This document shows positions 48,280 through 57,455 of a stretch of DNA of 64,000 nucleotides, one piece after another. The position numbers were made by a program, and so were the translations under genes. The notes below the pieces were generated by a model. That model was not told the origin of the DNA. It searched no databases and worked only from the letters and a program-made list of their open reading frames with translations. The DNA comes from Leptolyngbya sp. KIOST-1 (lineage in GTDB: Bacteria; Cyanobacteriota; Cyanobacteriia; Phormidesmidales; Phormidesmidaceae): the NCBI RefSeq assembly GCF_000763385.1, contig NZ_JQFA01000002.1, positions 3,224,001 through 3,288,000 of the forward strand, written 5' to 3'. Numbering within the stretch: position 1 is the stretch's first letter; each line of letters starts with the position of its first letter.

Positions 48280-48336
48280 ACAGAGCAGACTGAGCCAGTT
48301 CGCCCATTCCTCCCAAATCTCAAATCCTCAATTTCT

Positions 48337-49617
48337 ATGTCCCTGCACCACGGCGTAATCATCATTGGCGGCGGCCAGGCGGGGCTGTCGATCAGCTACT
48401 GCCTGAGCCGCCGGGGCATCGACCACCTGGTGCTGGAGCAGCACCAGATCGCCCACTCCTGGCGCAATAAGCGGTGGGACTCGTTCTGCCTGGTCACCCC
48501 CAACTGGCAGTGCCAGCTGCCCGGTTTCCCCTACCCCGGCGACGATCCGGAGGGGTTCATGGGTCGCGATGCGATCGTCGAGTACATCGAGCAGTACGCC
48601 AGCCACTTCAACCCGCCGATCAAGACCGGGGTGACGGTGGAGCGGGTGCAGCGGGGAGAGAGTACTGCCTTTGAGGTGAACACCACCCAGGGCACCTTCA
48701 CCGCCGACCAGGTGGTGGTGGCCACTGGCGGTTATCACACCCCCAAAATTCCCCGCCTGGCCGAGCGCCTGGCCCCCGATGTAGTGCAGCTTCACTCCGC
48801 TGAATACCGCAATCCCGCCGCGCTCCCCCCTGGGGCGGTGCTAGTGGTGGGCACGGGGCAGTCGGGCTGCCAGATTGCCGAAGACCTGCACCTGGCCGGG
48901 CGGCAGGTACATCTGTGCGTGGGGGGTGCGCCGCGATCGCCCCGCCGCTACCGGGGCAAAGACGTGGTGGAATGGCTCGACCAGATGGGCTACTACGACC
49001 TGGCGATCGACAACCACCCCCAAAAAGACACCGTGCGCCACAAAACCAACCACTACGTCACCGGGCGCGACGGTGGTCACGAAATCGACCTGCGCCACTT
49101 CGCCCTCCAGGGCATGGCCCTCCACGGGCGGCTGAAGGAGATCCAGGGCACCCAGCTCCACTTTGGCGACGACCTGAAGGCCAACCTGGACGCTGCCGAC
49201 GCCGTGGCCGAGAGCATCAAGCGCACCATCGACGCCTACATTGAGAAGAACGGCATTGACGCACCTCTGGATCCTCCGTATCGGCCCGTGTGGGAGCCGG
49301 AGTCCGTTGAAACTGGCATCGACTACCGCGAGGCCAACATCACCTCGGTGATCTGGTGCATCGGCTACGGGCTCGACTTTCGCTGGATCGAGCTACCTGT
49401 GTTTGATGGTCAGGGCTATCCTGGCCATCGCCGAGGCGTTACTGCGGTGTCGGGGCTCTATTTCCTGGGTCTGCCCTGGCTCTACACCTGGGGTTCTGCC
49501 CGCTTCTCGGGCATCGCCCGCGACGCGGAGTACTTGGCCGAGCAGGTTGCTATGAGAACTGGTGGTAGTCATCCCCGCGTGCCACAAACCGTCAATGAAG
49601 TGGCGATCGGGTCTTAA
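48337..49617 (+). CDS. MSMEG_0569 family flavin-dependent oxidoreductase (Nit1C cluster)
   Basis: 426 residues resembling flavin-containing monooxygenases. FAD motif IIIGGGQAGLSISY at the N-terminus, a second Rossmann motif VVGTGQSGCQIAEDL near the middle (NADPH), and WDSFCLVTPNWQCQLPGF typical of the family. In the Nit1C pathway it is the likely oxidase acting with the nitrilase and radical SAM protein. It is divergent from the rest of the cluster and has its own NtcA promoter. Confidence 0.92.
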   Translation: MSLHHGVIIIGGGQAGLSISYCLSRRGIDHLVLEQHQIAHSWRNKRWDSFCLVTPNWQCQLPGFPYPGDDPEGFMGRDAIVEYIEQYASHFNPPIKTGVTVERVQRGESTAFEVNTTQGTFTADQVVVATGGYHTPKIPRLAERLAPDVVQLHSAEYRNPAALPPGAVLVVGTGQSGCQIAEDLHLAGRQVHLCVGGAPRSPRRYRGKDVVEWLDQMGYYDLAIDNHPQKDTVRHKTNHYVTGRDGGHEIDLRHFALQGMALHGRLKEIQGTQLHFGDDLKANLDAADAVAESIKRTIDAYIEKNGIDAPLDPPYRPVWEPESVETGIDYREANITSVIWCIGYGLDFRWIELPVFDGQGYPGHRRGVTAVSGLYFLGLPWLYTWGSARFSGIARDAEYLAEQVAMRTGGSHPRVPQTVNEVAIGS

Positions 49618-49714
49618 GCAGCGCAGTGGTAACACATTCCTTGAAGCAGATAGTACCGAAAGCTAGCTCTATTTACCCCATAATCCAGTGGTATAGGCCA
49701 TAGTTGATGGGTTA

Positions 49715-50143
49715 TTGAATTCGCTAGGTTCTATGGAACAAGATGTGCCCAGTATTGCCCAAGTGATTCTAGAGCGAGGTATGTGTTTTGGCGAATGTCC
49801 CGTATACAAGGTCACGCTCCTAGCCAATGGCACAGTAACCTGGCTAGGAGAACTTTTCGTCAAAACTACAGGGCCAGCCTCATGGCTTGTGCCAACAACT
49901 AGAGTTACCGATATTGAGAAGGCACTCCACCAAGCCAACTTTCGCTCTCTTGCTGATCTCTATGAGCCTGATATGACCTGCCAGCCATCATGCAAAATCA
50001 CAGTGGAATATGCTGATGGTTTATTCAAAACCGTAGATCACGATCTTGGTTCCTCTAGCGCTCCGAAAGCTTTGGTATTGCTAGAGAAACAGCTTGACAA
50101 ACTAATCGGCACGGCACCTTACATTGGTACCTTGTCTAGGTAA
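49715..50143 (+). CDS. DUF6438-like protein
   Basis: 142 residues (136 from the Met at 49733). It has the pattern of the DUF6438 family: ILERGMCFGECPVYKVTLL near the N-terminus, a GELFVKTTG strand, and ITVEYADGLFKTVDHDLG. The paired cysteines C-x-G-x-C are typical. No signal peptide. Function unknown. Codon use is less GC-rich than in the nit genes, a mild hint of separate ancestry. Confidence 0.75.
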   Translation: MNSLGSMEQDVPSIAQVILERGMCFGECPVYKVTLLANGTVTWLGELFVKTTGPASWLVPTTRVTDIEKALHQANFRSLADLYEPDMTCQPSCKITVEYADGLFKTVDHDLGSSSAPKALVLLEKQLDKLIGTAPYIGTLSR

Positions 50144-50260
50144 GGCAGATAGCAACTCTTGAGAGATCTCAAAGTCACCGCTCTGTTTAGAGCAGACCAA
50201 GTAGAGATACCAACAGCTCCAAGATAGAGGAGAGCTTGTCATCCACACCGCTAGCAGATA

Positions 50261-51073
50261 TTAGGACTGACCGAGTTCCTTAGACCGCAGATACGCCGCC
50301 TTCACCGCTGCAATCAGGGCCGATCGCAGCCCGCCTGCTTCCAGCGCCCCAATGCCCGCAATGGTGGTGCCGCCGGGGCTGGTCACCCGGTCCTTCAGCA
50401 CGGCGGGGTGCAGGTTGCTCTGGTGCAGCAGTTCGCCGGTGCCGCGCACGGTGGCGATCGCCAGTTCCAGCGCCACGGCTCGCGGCAATCCCACTGCCAC
50501 GCCACCATCGGCCAGGGCCTCTACCACCAGGGCCAGGTACCCCGGTCCCGACCCCGACAGCGCCGTCACCGCATCCATTTGATACTCGGGCACCTCGACT
50601 ACAGTGCCCACGCTGGCGAAAATAGTGCGGGCCTGGGACAACTGCTCTATGCTGACCCCTTCCCCTGTCGCTAGCGCCGTTACCCCCGCTCCCACTGTGG
50701 CAGGGGTGTTCGGCATCGCCCGCACCACCGCCCAGCCTGGAAAAGCCGCCTGCAACCGGGCCAGGGTCGTCCCTGCCAAAATGGACAGCAGTAACGGCGG
50801 GGAATCACGGGTTGGGGGCTTGAGAGGGTCCGCTACCGATGCCAGCATCTGCGGCTTAATCGCCAACAAGACTATCTCAGCCGAATCGATCACTAACTGG
50901 TTGTCAGCGGTAGTCTGCACGCCGTAGCTCTGGTGCAGCAGCTCTCGCCGAGCCGCCTGGGGATCGCTCACCATCACTGACCCAGGCGTAAAAATTTTCT
51001 GATCAAGAAGGCGGGTGATGAGAGCTTCTCCCATCATCCCGCCGCCGATAACCCCAAATGTTGCCAAGGGCAT
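50261..51073 (-). CDS. proC: Pyrroline-5-carboxylate reductase
   Basis: 270 residues from ATG 51073 (MPLATFGVIGGG); the frame extends 45 bp upstream. It reduces pyrroline-5-carboxylate to proline with NAD(P)H. The nucleotide-binding GVIGGGMMGEAL is at the N-terminus, and the ProC signatures RAMPNTPATVGAGVTAL, SGSGPGYLALVVEAL and VTSPGGTTIAGIGALE are all present. It is the last gene of the run pipX-pipY-sepF-proC. Confidence 0.96.
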   Translation of the reverse strand: MPLATFGVIGGGMMGEALITRLLDQKIFTPGSVMVSDPQAARRELLHQSYGVQTTADNQLVIDSAEIVLLAIKPQMLASVADPLKPPTRDSPPLLLSILAGTTLARLQAAFPGWAVVRAMPNTPATVGAGVTALATGEGVSIEQLSQARTIFASVGTVVEVPEYQMDAVTALSGSGPGYLALVVEALADGGVAVGLPRAVALELAIATVRGTGELLHQSNLHPAVLKDRVTSPGGTTIAGIGALEAGGLRSALIAAVKAAYLRSKELGQS

Positions 51074-51187
51074 ACGCTCACCTGCGACTTCCTTACTTGT
51101 GCCGTCAGGAATGACCATACCCCAAGGTAGCCCCCAGAACCAGTCCGGGGGCAGTGATAGTCAGAGTTGTGAGTGGTCTAGAGCGCG

Positions 51188-51787
51188 CTAGGCCATACGG
51201 GCCATGGGCTCTGCACCCCAGGTGGGCGCCGGGGGCATTTGACCGGGCATGGGCATGCCCTGGGGCTGGCCCATGAAGACCTCTTCTTCGTACTCGGTGG
51301 GGGTGCTGACTTGGACGCAGTTGGGGGTGAAGAGGAAAATGCTCTCGCCAATGCGCTCCTGATGGCCATCAATGGCGTAGGTGCCGCCCGCTACAAAGTC
51401 AACGGCGCGCTGGGCCTGGTCAGGATCCATGATGGTCAGGTTGAGGACGACCGACTTGCGCTCGCGCAGGGCCTGGATGGCTTGGGGCATCTCCTCAAAG
51501 GAGCGAGGCTCCATTACCACCACTTCGGAGGTGCCGTTCATAGCACCAGGCATACCAATTACGTTGCTGGCCATCGGGGTCATTCCTGCATCAGTGGGCA
51601 TCATTCGTTCGCGACGGGGGCGGCTCCGCCGAACTTCTTCCGGCTGGGGCTGCACAATGGGCTGGGTGTTCTCTTCCTGGTAGAGGTTTTGATATTCCTC
51701 ACCATCCATTTCTTCGTACTCGTAGTCGTAGTCTGCTGGGTCGTTGAGGCCAACGAAGTCCCGCAGTTTAGAAAACATGTTGCTCAC
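51188..51787 (-). CDS. sepF: Cell division protein SepF
   Basis: 199 residues from GTG 51787; ATG 51778 ([11 protein letters not shown]) is equally plausible. SepF binds membrane and FtsZ and shapes the division ring. The N-terminal amphipathic helix ([10 protein letters not shown]), an acidic disordered linker (20-60) and the C-terminal SepF core (about 85-165, [39 protein letters not shown]) are all present. A Met/Pro/Gly tail ends the protein. Confidence 0.96.
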   Translation of the reverse strand: MSNMFSKLRDFVGLNDPADYDYEYEEMDGEEYQNLYQEENTQPIVQPQPEEVRRSRPRRERMMPTDAGMTPMASNVIGMPGAMNGTSEVVVMEPRSFEEMPQAIQALRERKSVVLNLTIMDPDQAQRAVDFVAGGTYAIDGHQERIGESIFLFTPNCVQVSTPTEYEEEVFMGQPQGMPMPGQMPPAPTWGAEPMARMA

Positions 51788-52296
51788 AACTTACACTCCA
51801 CGATGACTATCACTTTGGTGGGTGACCCCTTGGTCAAAGACCGGTAGGGCCGTTCTGCTCCGGTTATCCGAGGGACATGATAGCGCCAAATTTCCATTTG
51901 CAACGGCAGTTATGAAAATTAGTGGGGCTACCTGGGGTCTGGGGGGATGGTTGGACCCCTGAGCGAGGATCTAACCTCCTAAACCTGACCTGAAAACCCA
52001 GGGATAACCGACACCGCAGTGAAACGCTTCTCGCTGAGCTAACGCAGGTTTAGGCTTTCGTATTAATATCCTGTAAACGGAATATTGAGACCACAGTATA
52101 CACGAAATCAAAAAAAAGAATAACCAATTCACAATTAGTTAAAAATTGTTCTGGGCGCGGTTTGATTTTGCTGCTAAACGTAAATTCTGGTTGAGAGAAT
52201 AATTGGAGTTCGAGGGCGGTTGGCGATCGCCTTAACCCCCGGCCCACGCGCTTTCCCTCGCCCCAGTTTGGGTTAGAAATCGGGCCTGAAGATCGC
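51788..52296. other. Long gap between pipY and sepF
   Basis: About 500 bp on an otherwise compact strand. It holds an AT-rich stretch at 52070-52160 and no supported ORF. It is long enough for an own promoter for sepF-proC or an untranslated RNA; I found no GTA-N8-TAC box in it. Confidence 0.4.
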
Positions 52297-53004
52297 TTAG
52301 TCGTAGGGTGTCGCGGCTGGGGGCGATAGCGGACGGGAGCCAAACAGTACTGTACCCAATCGCACCATCGTGGCCCCATAGGCGATCGCCTCCCGATAAT
52401 CTCCCGACATCCCCATCGAGAGCTGCGCAATCTGGAGTCGGGTAAAGCCTTGCTGATTAATGGTGTCGGCAAGGGTTTTTGCACCCATAAACACCTCCCG
52501 CACGGTATCGGGACTGGCTCCCTGGGGCGGAATTGTCATAATCCCGCAGAGGTCGAGGTGAGTTAACTGGTCCAACTGCGGCAGCAGAGAGTCGAGCTCG
52601 GTGGCTTCAAAGCCGTACTTGGGCGGGTCGGGCACTAGCTTGATCTGAAGGCAGCAGCGGGGCTTTTGGCCCAACTCCTGGGCGGCCTGGTCCAGCCGCT
52701 GGGCCAGCTTCAGGCTATCGACCGAATGGATCCAGTCGAAGTGTTCGACTGCTTTACGGGCTTTGTTGGTTTGCAGGTGGCCGATCAGATGCCAGGTCAG
52801 GTCGCTCAGGTCGCTCAGCTGGGCCTGCTTGGCGATCGCCTCCTGCACTCGGCTTTCGCCAAAATGCCGGACCCCTTTGTCGTAGGCGGCTCGAATCGCT
52901 TCTACGGGCAAAAACTTCGTCACCGCAATCAGCGTTACGGCGGGGGGAATGCTCTGGTAAATGGCGTCAAAGTTGGGGGACAGGGCGCTGGGGGCAGCGG
53001 TCAT
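52297..53004 (-). CDS. pipY: PLP-binding protein PipY (YggS/PLPBP family)
   Basis: 235 residues, single TIM barrel. The PLP lysine lies in TLIAVTKFLP, and the family signatures HFGESRVQEA, WHLIGHLQTNKARK and LSMGMSGDYREAI are present. It maintains pyridoxal phosphate and amino/oxo acid balance. Its ATG overlaps the pipX stop by 4 bp, giving strong translational coupling. The pipX-pipY pair is specific to cyanobacteria. Confidence 0.96.
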   Translation of the reverse strand: MTAAPSALSPNFDAIYQSIPPAVTLIAVTKFLPVEAIRAAYDKGVRHFGESRVQEAIAKQAQLSDLSDLTWHLIGHLQTNKARKAVEHFDWIHSVDSLKLAQRLDQAAQELGQKPRCCLQIKLVPDPPKYGFEATELDSLLPQLDQLTHLDLCGIMTIPPQGASPDTVREVFMGAKTLADTINQQGFTRLQIAQLSMGMSGDYREAIAYGATMVRLGTVLFGSRPLSPPAATPYD

Positions 53005-53273
53005 TGAAAGGTTTGCTTATAGGTGTGCTGGAGGCGATCGTAGTCGGCCTGCTGACCCGCCCGCCGCAAAATACGCAGACGGCTTTCTAGCAGGAGGCGG
53101 GCGTTACTGCGGCCCAGGGGCTGAAACACCAGCCCTTCGGTGGGGGAGTGAGTCACCACAAAAAACAAGCGCTGAGCGTAGAGCGTGGCATACAGCTCCT
53201 GCCCATCGTCTACCATGCACACTCTGAAGAGCAAGCCAAAATTTGGGTGATTGAGATAGGTTTCTGTGCTCAT
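53001..53273 (-). CDS. pipX: NtcA coactivator / PII-interacting protein PipX
   Basis: 90 residues. The N-terminal Tudor-like domain (YLNHPNFGLLFRVC, then ELYATLYAQRLFFVV) binds either NtcA or PII, and the C-terminal part forms two helices (RLLLESRLRILRRAG). When 2-oxoglutarate is high it boosts NtcA-driven transcription. It is the first half of the pipXY operon. Its presence fits the NtcA promoters at 48.0-48.3 kb in this window. Confidence 0.97.
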   Translation of the reverse strand: MSTETYLNHPNFGLLFRVCMVDDGQELYATLYAQRLFFVVTHSPTEGLVFQPLGRSNARLLLESRLRILRRAGQQADYDRLQHTYKQTFQ

Positions 53274-53412
53274 TCAAGTTTGGGAGAGACTCTTCCTTTG
53301 GTCAGGACGATGGCTGCGTTGGGTCAATTCGCCACATGCATTCTAGAACCTGGTGTGCTGTATGCATCCATTCTTCAATCCGATCGCCCAGGATTTCCCT
53401 CTTTTTGCTGAT

Positions 53413-54882
53413 TTATTCCAAACCCAGGGCCAGTAGTTGGGCTCTGGCCTTTTGCAGAGATTCCTGCCACTCCTTAGCCGGATCGCTATCGGCAACGATG
53501 CCTGCCCCCACCTGCCCCCATACGGTAGCGGCCGACGGGTGGCCCTCACTATGCCCCAGCAGCAGGGTGCGAATCAAAATATTGAGATCGAGATGGCCAC
53601 GCCGATCTAAATAGCCGCAGGAGCCGTAGAACAGGCTGCGCCGCACTGGCTCTAGGGCTTCGATGATTTCCATGCAGCGCACCTTGGGGCAGCCGGTGAT
53701 GGTGCCGCCGGGAAAGACGGCGCGGATCAGGTCGATAGCGGTGCGATTGGGTCGGGGATGCCCAGGACTGCCAGCTCCAGGGGCGATCGGCAACTCGCCC
53801 ACCACATTACTGACCAGGTGCATGACATGACTGTAGTATTCCACCGTCAGCAGTTCGTCCACCCGCACGCTGCCCCACCGGCAGACCCGACCCAGGTCGT
53901 TGCGCTCCAGATCGACCAGCATGATGTGCTCGGCCCGCTCTTTGGGGTTGCTCAGTAGAGTTTGGGCCAGTTCGGCATCCTGGGCAGGGGTGGATCCCCG
54001 GGGGCGGGTGCCGGCGATGGGGCGGGTCTGGGCGGTGCCGTTGTGCAGCTTCACCAGCCGCTCGGGGGAGCAGCTGATCACATCGCCCCAGGGGGTGCGC
54101 CAGTAGCAGGCAAAGGGGGACGGGTTGATGCGCTGGAGCCTGCGGTACAGGGACCAGCTGTGGTTGGTGGTCTCGGTGGCAAACCGCAGCGACAGGTTGA
54201 CCTGGAACACATCCCCGGCCTGGATGTGCTGCTTGGCCTGCAGCACCGCCTGCTGGTATTCCGCCGCTGTCATGCCCAGGGTGACGGCCCGGCGATCGCC
54301 CTCGGGGACGGGGACAAAGGCTGCCTTGTCTTCGGGCTGTGCCAGCTGCTTCTCCATCCCGTCGAGAGCTGCTGAGTCGGGGCCAAACAGCCACAGCCGC
54401 TGGGCCTGGTGGTCAAGCACGGCAAAGGTGGCAGGCTCGTACCACAGCGCGATCGGAAAGGGCAGAGGGTCGGCCTTGAGGGTGGGCAGGCGCTCAATTT
54501 CCCAGGCCAGGTCATAGCCCAACCAGCCCAGCCAGCCGCCAATAAAAGGCAAGGTGCGCTCAGCCGCCTCTGCCTCATCGCCGACCAGGCCTAACCGCTC
54601 GCCCGTCGCCAGCCGTTCGCTTAGGGTTGGCAGAATGTCGCCCACCGCCGGAGTCCAGCTCTGGAACCGCCCATCTCGCTGCCGAGGGGGGCCGGCCGCA
54701 ATGGAAAACCGGCTGTGGATACCGTGGGGCTGGGCTAGGGCCGGAAGCGGGTAGGGACTTTCCAGTAGGGCGACCAGCGTGGCGGTGGTCGACGGCTGTC
54801 GCAGCAACTCGCCGTAGAGGGATTGAAAGACATCGCTACCGGTACGCTGCTCCAGGGGCTGCGATCGCACCCACCAGCTCAA
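53413..54882 (-). CDS. Chorismate-binding enzyme, anthranilate/aminodeoxychorismate synthase component I
   Basis: 489 residues from TTG 54882 (LSWWVRSQ), chosen because a GAGGGG site lies 6-7 nt ahead and the TTG overlaps the ecfT stop. The larger open frame to 55242 only covers ecfT. The C-terminal chorismate-binding domain has RPIAGTRPRGST, LVDLERNDLGRVC and VFPGGTITGCPKVRCMEII. Ala in PIAGTRPRG, where PabB often has Lys, fits the TrpE-type or a PabB variant. The true product, anthranilate (Trp) or aminodeoxychorismate (folate), cannot be told from sequence. Confidence 0.9.
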   Translation of the reverse strand: MSWWVRSQPLEQRTGSDVFQSLYGELLRQPSTTATLVALLESPYPLPALAQPHGIHSRFSIAAGPPRQRDGRFQSWTPAVGDILPTLSERLATGERLGLVGDEAEAAERTLPFIGGWLGWLGYDLAWEIERLPTLKADPLPFPIALWYEPATFAVLDHQAQRLWLFGPDSAALDGMEKQLAQPEDKAAFVPVPEGDRRAVTLGMTAAEYQQAVLQAKQHIQAGDVFQVNLSLRFATETTNHSWSLYRRLQRINPSPFACYWRTPWGDVISCSPERLVKLHNGTAQTRPIAGTRPRGSTPAQDAELAQTLLSNPKERAEHIMLVDLERNDLGRVCRWGSVRVDELLTVEYYSHVMHLVSNVVGELPIAPGAGSPGHPRPNRTAIDLIRAVFPGGTITGCPKVRCMEIIEALEPVRRSLFYGSCGYLDRRGHLDLNILIRTLLLGHSEGHPSAATVWGQVGAGIVADSDPAKEWQESLQKARAQLLALGLE

Positions 54883-55793
54883 ATTTCCCCTCCCCAGACC
54901 CAGCGTGCCCACCAGAACACCACCAGCAGCCCCAGGGCAAACCAGTCCCATGACCGGAGCACCAGCTGGTACCAGCGCACCCGGTGTTCGTTGGGGCTGG
55001 TAAAGCCGCGCACCTCCATCGCCGCCGCTATCTGTTCGGCCCGCAGCAGCAGATTTTCCAGCAGCCGCTCCATCACCGCCAGCCACACCTGGGCCGAGCC
55101 GCGGAAGCCCAGCTTCTTCCAGTTGATGGCGCGGGTCTGCACCGATCGCACCAAATTCTGCACTTCCTCCAGCACCAGCGGGATAAACCTGAGCGAGAGG
55201 GTCACCGTCAGGGCAATTTCGGTGACGGGCAGCTTGAACCACCGCAGCGGCGCCATCAGCGCCTCCAGAGCCACGGTAATTTCCTCAGGCGCGGTGGTGA
55301 GCAGGTAGAGGTTGGTGCCGTAGATCAGGGTAAACAGCAGCGTGCCGACGCGAATGCCCAGATCGAGCGATCGCCGCGTCACTGTAATCGGGCCCCAATC
55401 CACCACTACGTAGCGGTACCCCGTCGGCTGGGGCAGTTCCGGTAGCACCTCCGGTGGATCCTCCAGGGTTTCCATAGCCGCTGGAGTCGGTAACCTGGGC
55501 GTCTGTGAGACCTGAAGCCCATCGGGCATGACAAAGGTAAGCAGCATGACGATGCCGCTGAGCACCACCAGCCAGCCCATCTGCTGCCGCCACACCCGAA
55601 ACGGAATTCGCCCCACCAGGGTAAGGAGCACCAGCAGCGCCACCAGCCCAAACCGCCAGTAGGCATTGGCCAGAATCGGCGACACCAAAATGCTCATCAG
55701 CCAGGCCATTTTGACCCTAGGGTCGAGCCGGTGCAGCCATGTGGTCGGCTGCTCCAGGTAAAGGCCAATGGGTAGAGAGCGAAGAAGATCCAT
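54879..55793 (-). CDS. Energy-coupling factor transporter T component (CbiQ/EcfT)
   Basis: 304 residues, 5-6 membrane helices. The family marker is the pair of arginine motifs in cytoplasmic helices (VQTRAINWKKLG and AMEVRGFTSP) that couple the ATPases to the substrate-binding S component. The N-terminus is GLYLEQPTTWLHRLDPRVKM. The A and S components are not in the window. A long periplasmic insert (about 100-140) is unusual. It overlaps the pabB/trpE-like start. Confidence 0.92.
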   Translation of the reverse strand: MDLLRSLPIGLYLEQPTTWLHRLDPRVKMAWLMSILVSPILANAYWRFGLVALLVLLTLVGRIPFRVWRQQMGWLVVLSGIVMLLTFVMPDGLQVSQTPRLPTPAAMETLEDPPEVLPELPQPTGYRYVVVDWGPITVTRRSLDLGIRVGTLLFTLIYGTNLYLLTTAPEEITVALEALMAPLRWFKLPVTEIALTVTLSLRFIPLVLEEVQNLVRSVQTRAINWKKLGFRGSAQVWLAVMERLLENLLLRAEQIAAAMEVRGFTSPNEHRVRWYQLVLRSWDWFALGLLVVFWWARWVWGGEI

Positions 55794-55818
55794 CTATATC
55801 GACTTGGGACAGTTGGCC

Positions 55819-55844
55819 GTAGGGTGGGCACCGCCCACCGTTGC
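55819..55844. repeat. Dispersed GTAGGGTGGGCA palindrome
   Basis: GTAGGGTGGGCACCGCCCAC at 55819-55838 and onward to 55844, between der and ecfT. The core is an inverted repeat. Same family as 39597, 61041 and 61248. Confidence 0.8.
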
Positions 55845-55869
55845 ATCAATAGATTGGTCGAAGATCACC

Positions 55870-57231
55870 TTACACTTTCGTCGCCCGGTTGGGGTTGTTG
55901 CGCTCCAGGTCGCGCATGGCCTTGCCCCGCCAGAAAATGCGAATTGGTGTGCCCTCAAACCCCAGGTTTTCGCGGAACTGGCGCTCTACGTAACGACGGT
56001 AGTTGTCTTTCAGCAGGTGGGGATCATTGACAAACAGCGTGAACGAAGGCGGGCGCACGGTGACCTGGGTGCCGTAGTAGATGCGGCCCTGGCGACCCTG
56101 GCGGGTGGTGGGGGGCGTGTGCCACTTTACCGCATCTTCCAGCACTTCGTTGACCACCGAGGTGCTGACTCGGCGGCGGTGCTGCTCCACCGCCTGATCG
56201 ACCAATTCCAGAATTTTGGGCACCCGCTGACCTGTCTTAGCGCTAACGAAAATGCGCTTAGCCCAGTCCAAAAAGTTTAGTCGGGCGGCAATCTGGTGGT
56301 CGAAGTCGTAGATGGTGTGGCTGTCTTTTTCGACGGCATCCCACTTGTTGACCACAATCACGCAGGCGCGACCGTCCTCTTCGATGCGGCCCGCCAGCTT
56401 CTGGTCCTGCTCGGTGACGCCGTCAAGGGCGTCGATCACCAGCAGCACCACGTCGGCGCGGCGAATGGCCTTAAAGGCGCGGTTGATGCCAAAAAATTCG
56501 GGGCCGTACTCGACGCTCTTTTTCTTGCGAATGCCGGCGGTGTCGATCAGGCGGTAGATCTTCTCGCCGTGCTGCACCTGCATGTCGATCGCATCGCGGG
56601 TCGTGCCCGAGATCGGGCTGACAATGGCGCGGGCCTCGCCCACAAAGGCATTCAGCAGGCTCGACTTGCCCACGTTGGGCCGCCCGACAATGGCGACCTT
56701 GATCTCTTCGGCTTCGGCCTCCTCGACAGTTTCAGGCAGAAACTCCACCAGGGCATCGAGCAGATCGCCAGTGCCAGTGCCGTGGATGCCCGAGACGGCG
56801 TAGGGTTCGCCCAGGCCCAACTCCCAAAACTGAGCCGCCTGCACCAGGCCGTGATCGAGGGATTCACACTTGTTCACTGCCAGCAGCACGGGGACGGACT
56901 GCTGCCTGAGCCAGGTGGCAATCTCCCGGTCAGACTCGGTGGGGCCAACCTGACCATCCACTACAAACACCGCCGCGCTGGCCTCCGCCAGGGCAAGCTG
57001 GGCCTGCTCGCGGATATAGGGCAAAAATTCGGTGTCGTCGTCAAATACCAGGCCGCCGGTATCGACCACCAGGTAGTCGCGATCGCGCCAGAAGGCGGGC
57101 TGGTAGGTGCGATCGCGCGTTACCCCCGGCTCGTCGTAGACGATGGCATCCTTTGCCCCGGCCAGTCGGTTCACCAGGGTAGATTTGCCCACATTGGGGC
57201 GTCCGATAACCGCAACAACAGGCAGTGGCAT
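55870..57231 (-). CDS. der: Ribosome-biogenesis GTPase Der (EngA)
   Basis: 453 residues from ATG 57231 ([13 protein letters not shown]); the frame extends 39 bp further without a better start. Two tandem GTPase domains, each with a P-loop ([12 protein letters not shown] near the N-terminus, [12 protein letters not shown] near 185) and NKCE/NKWD guanine motifs, and a C-terminal KH-like domain. It acts in 50S subunit maturation and is essential in bacteria. A Ser/Lys-rich tail ends it ([12 protein letters not shown]). Confidence 0.97.
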   Translation of the reverse strand: MPLPVVAVIGRPNVGKSTLVNRLAGAKDAIVYDEPGVTRDRTYQPAFWRDRDYLVVDTGGLVFDDDTEFLPYIREQAQLALAEASAAVFVVDGQVGPTESDREIATWLRQQSVPVLLAVNKCESLDHGLVQAAQFWELGLGEPYAVSGIHGTGTGDLLDALVEFLPETVEEAEAEEIKVAIVGRPNVGKSSLLNAFVGEARAIVSPISGTTRDAIDMQVQHGEKIYRLIDTAGIRKKKSVEYGPEFFGINRAFKAIRRADVVLLVIDALDGVTEQDQKLAGRIEEDGRACVIVVNKWDAVEKDSHTIYDFDHQIAARLNFLDWAKRIFVSAKTGQRVPKILELVDQAVEQHRRRVSTSVVNEVLEDAVKWHTPPTTRQGRQGRIYYGTQVTVRPPSFTLFVNDPHLLKDNYRRYVERQFRENLGFEGTPIRIFWRGKAMRDLERNNPNRATKV

Positions 57232-57455
57232 GGCTAATTCTTTTGCGAAAGGGTAGAGATCAGGGTTCACAAGTACTCGCGACCCTGGGAACTTAAACCC
57301 TTTGAACTCGACAAATACTCAATTTTCCCATTGTAGCGATCCGAGAACGGTCTGGGAAACCGGAGTGATGAAACGCCAACCTTAAGCCGATACGTAGGGA
57401 TGCGATCGTGGCAGGTGGGGACATCCCACGCCCTGGAGGAGCTGGAAGCGCAGCT

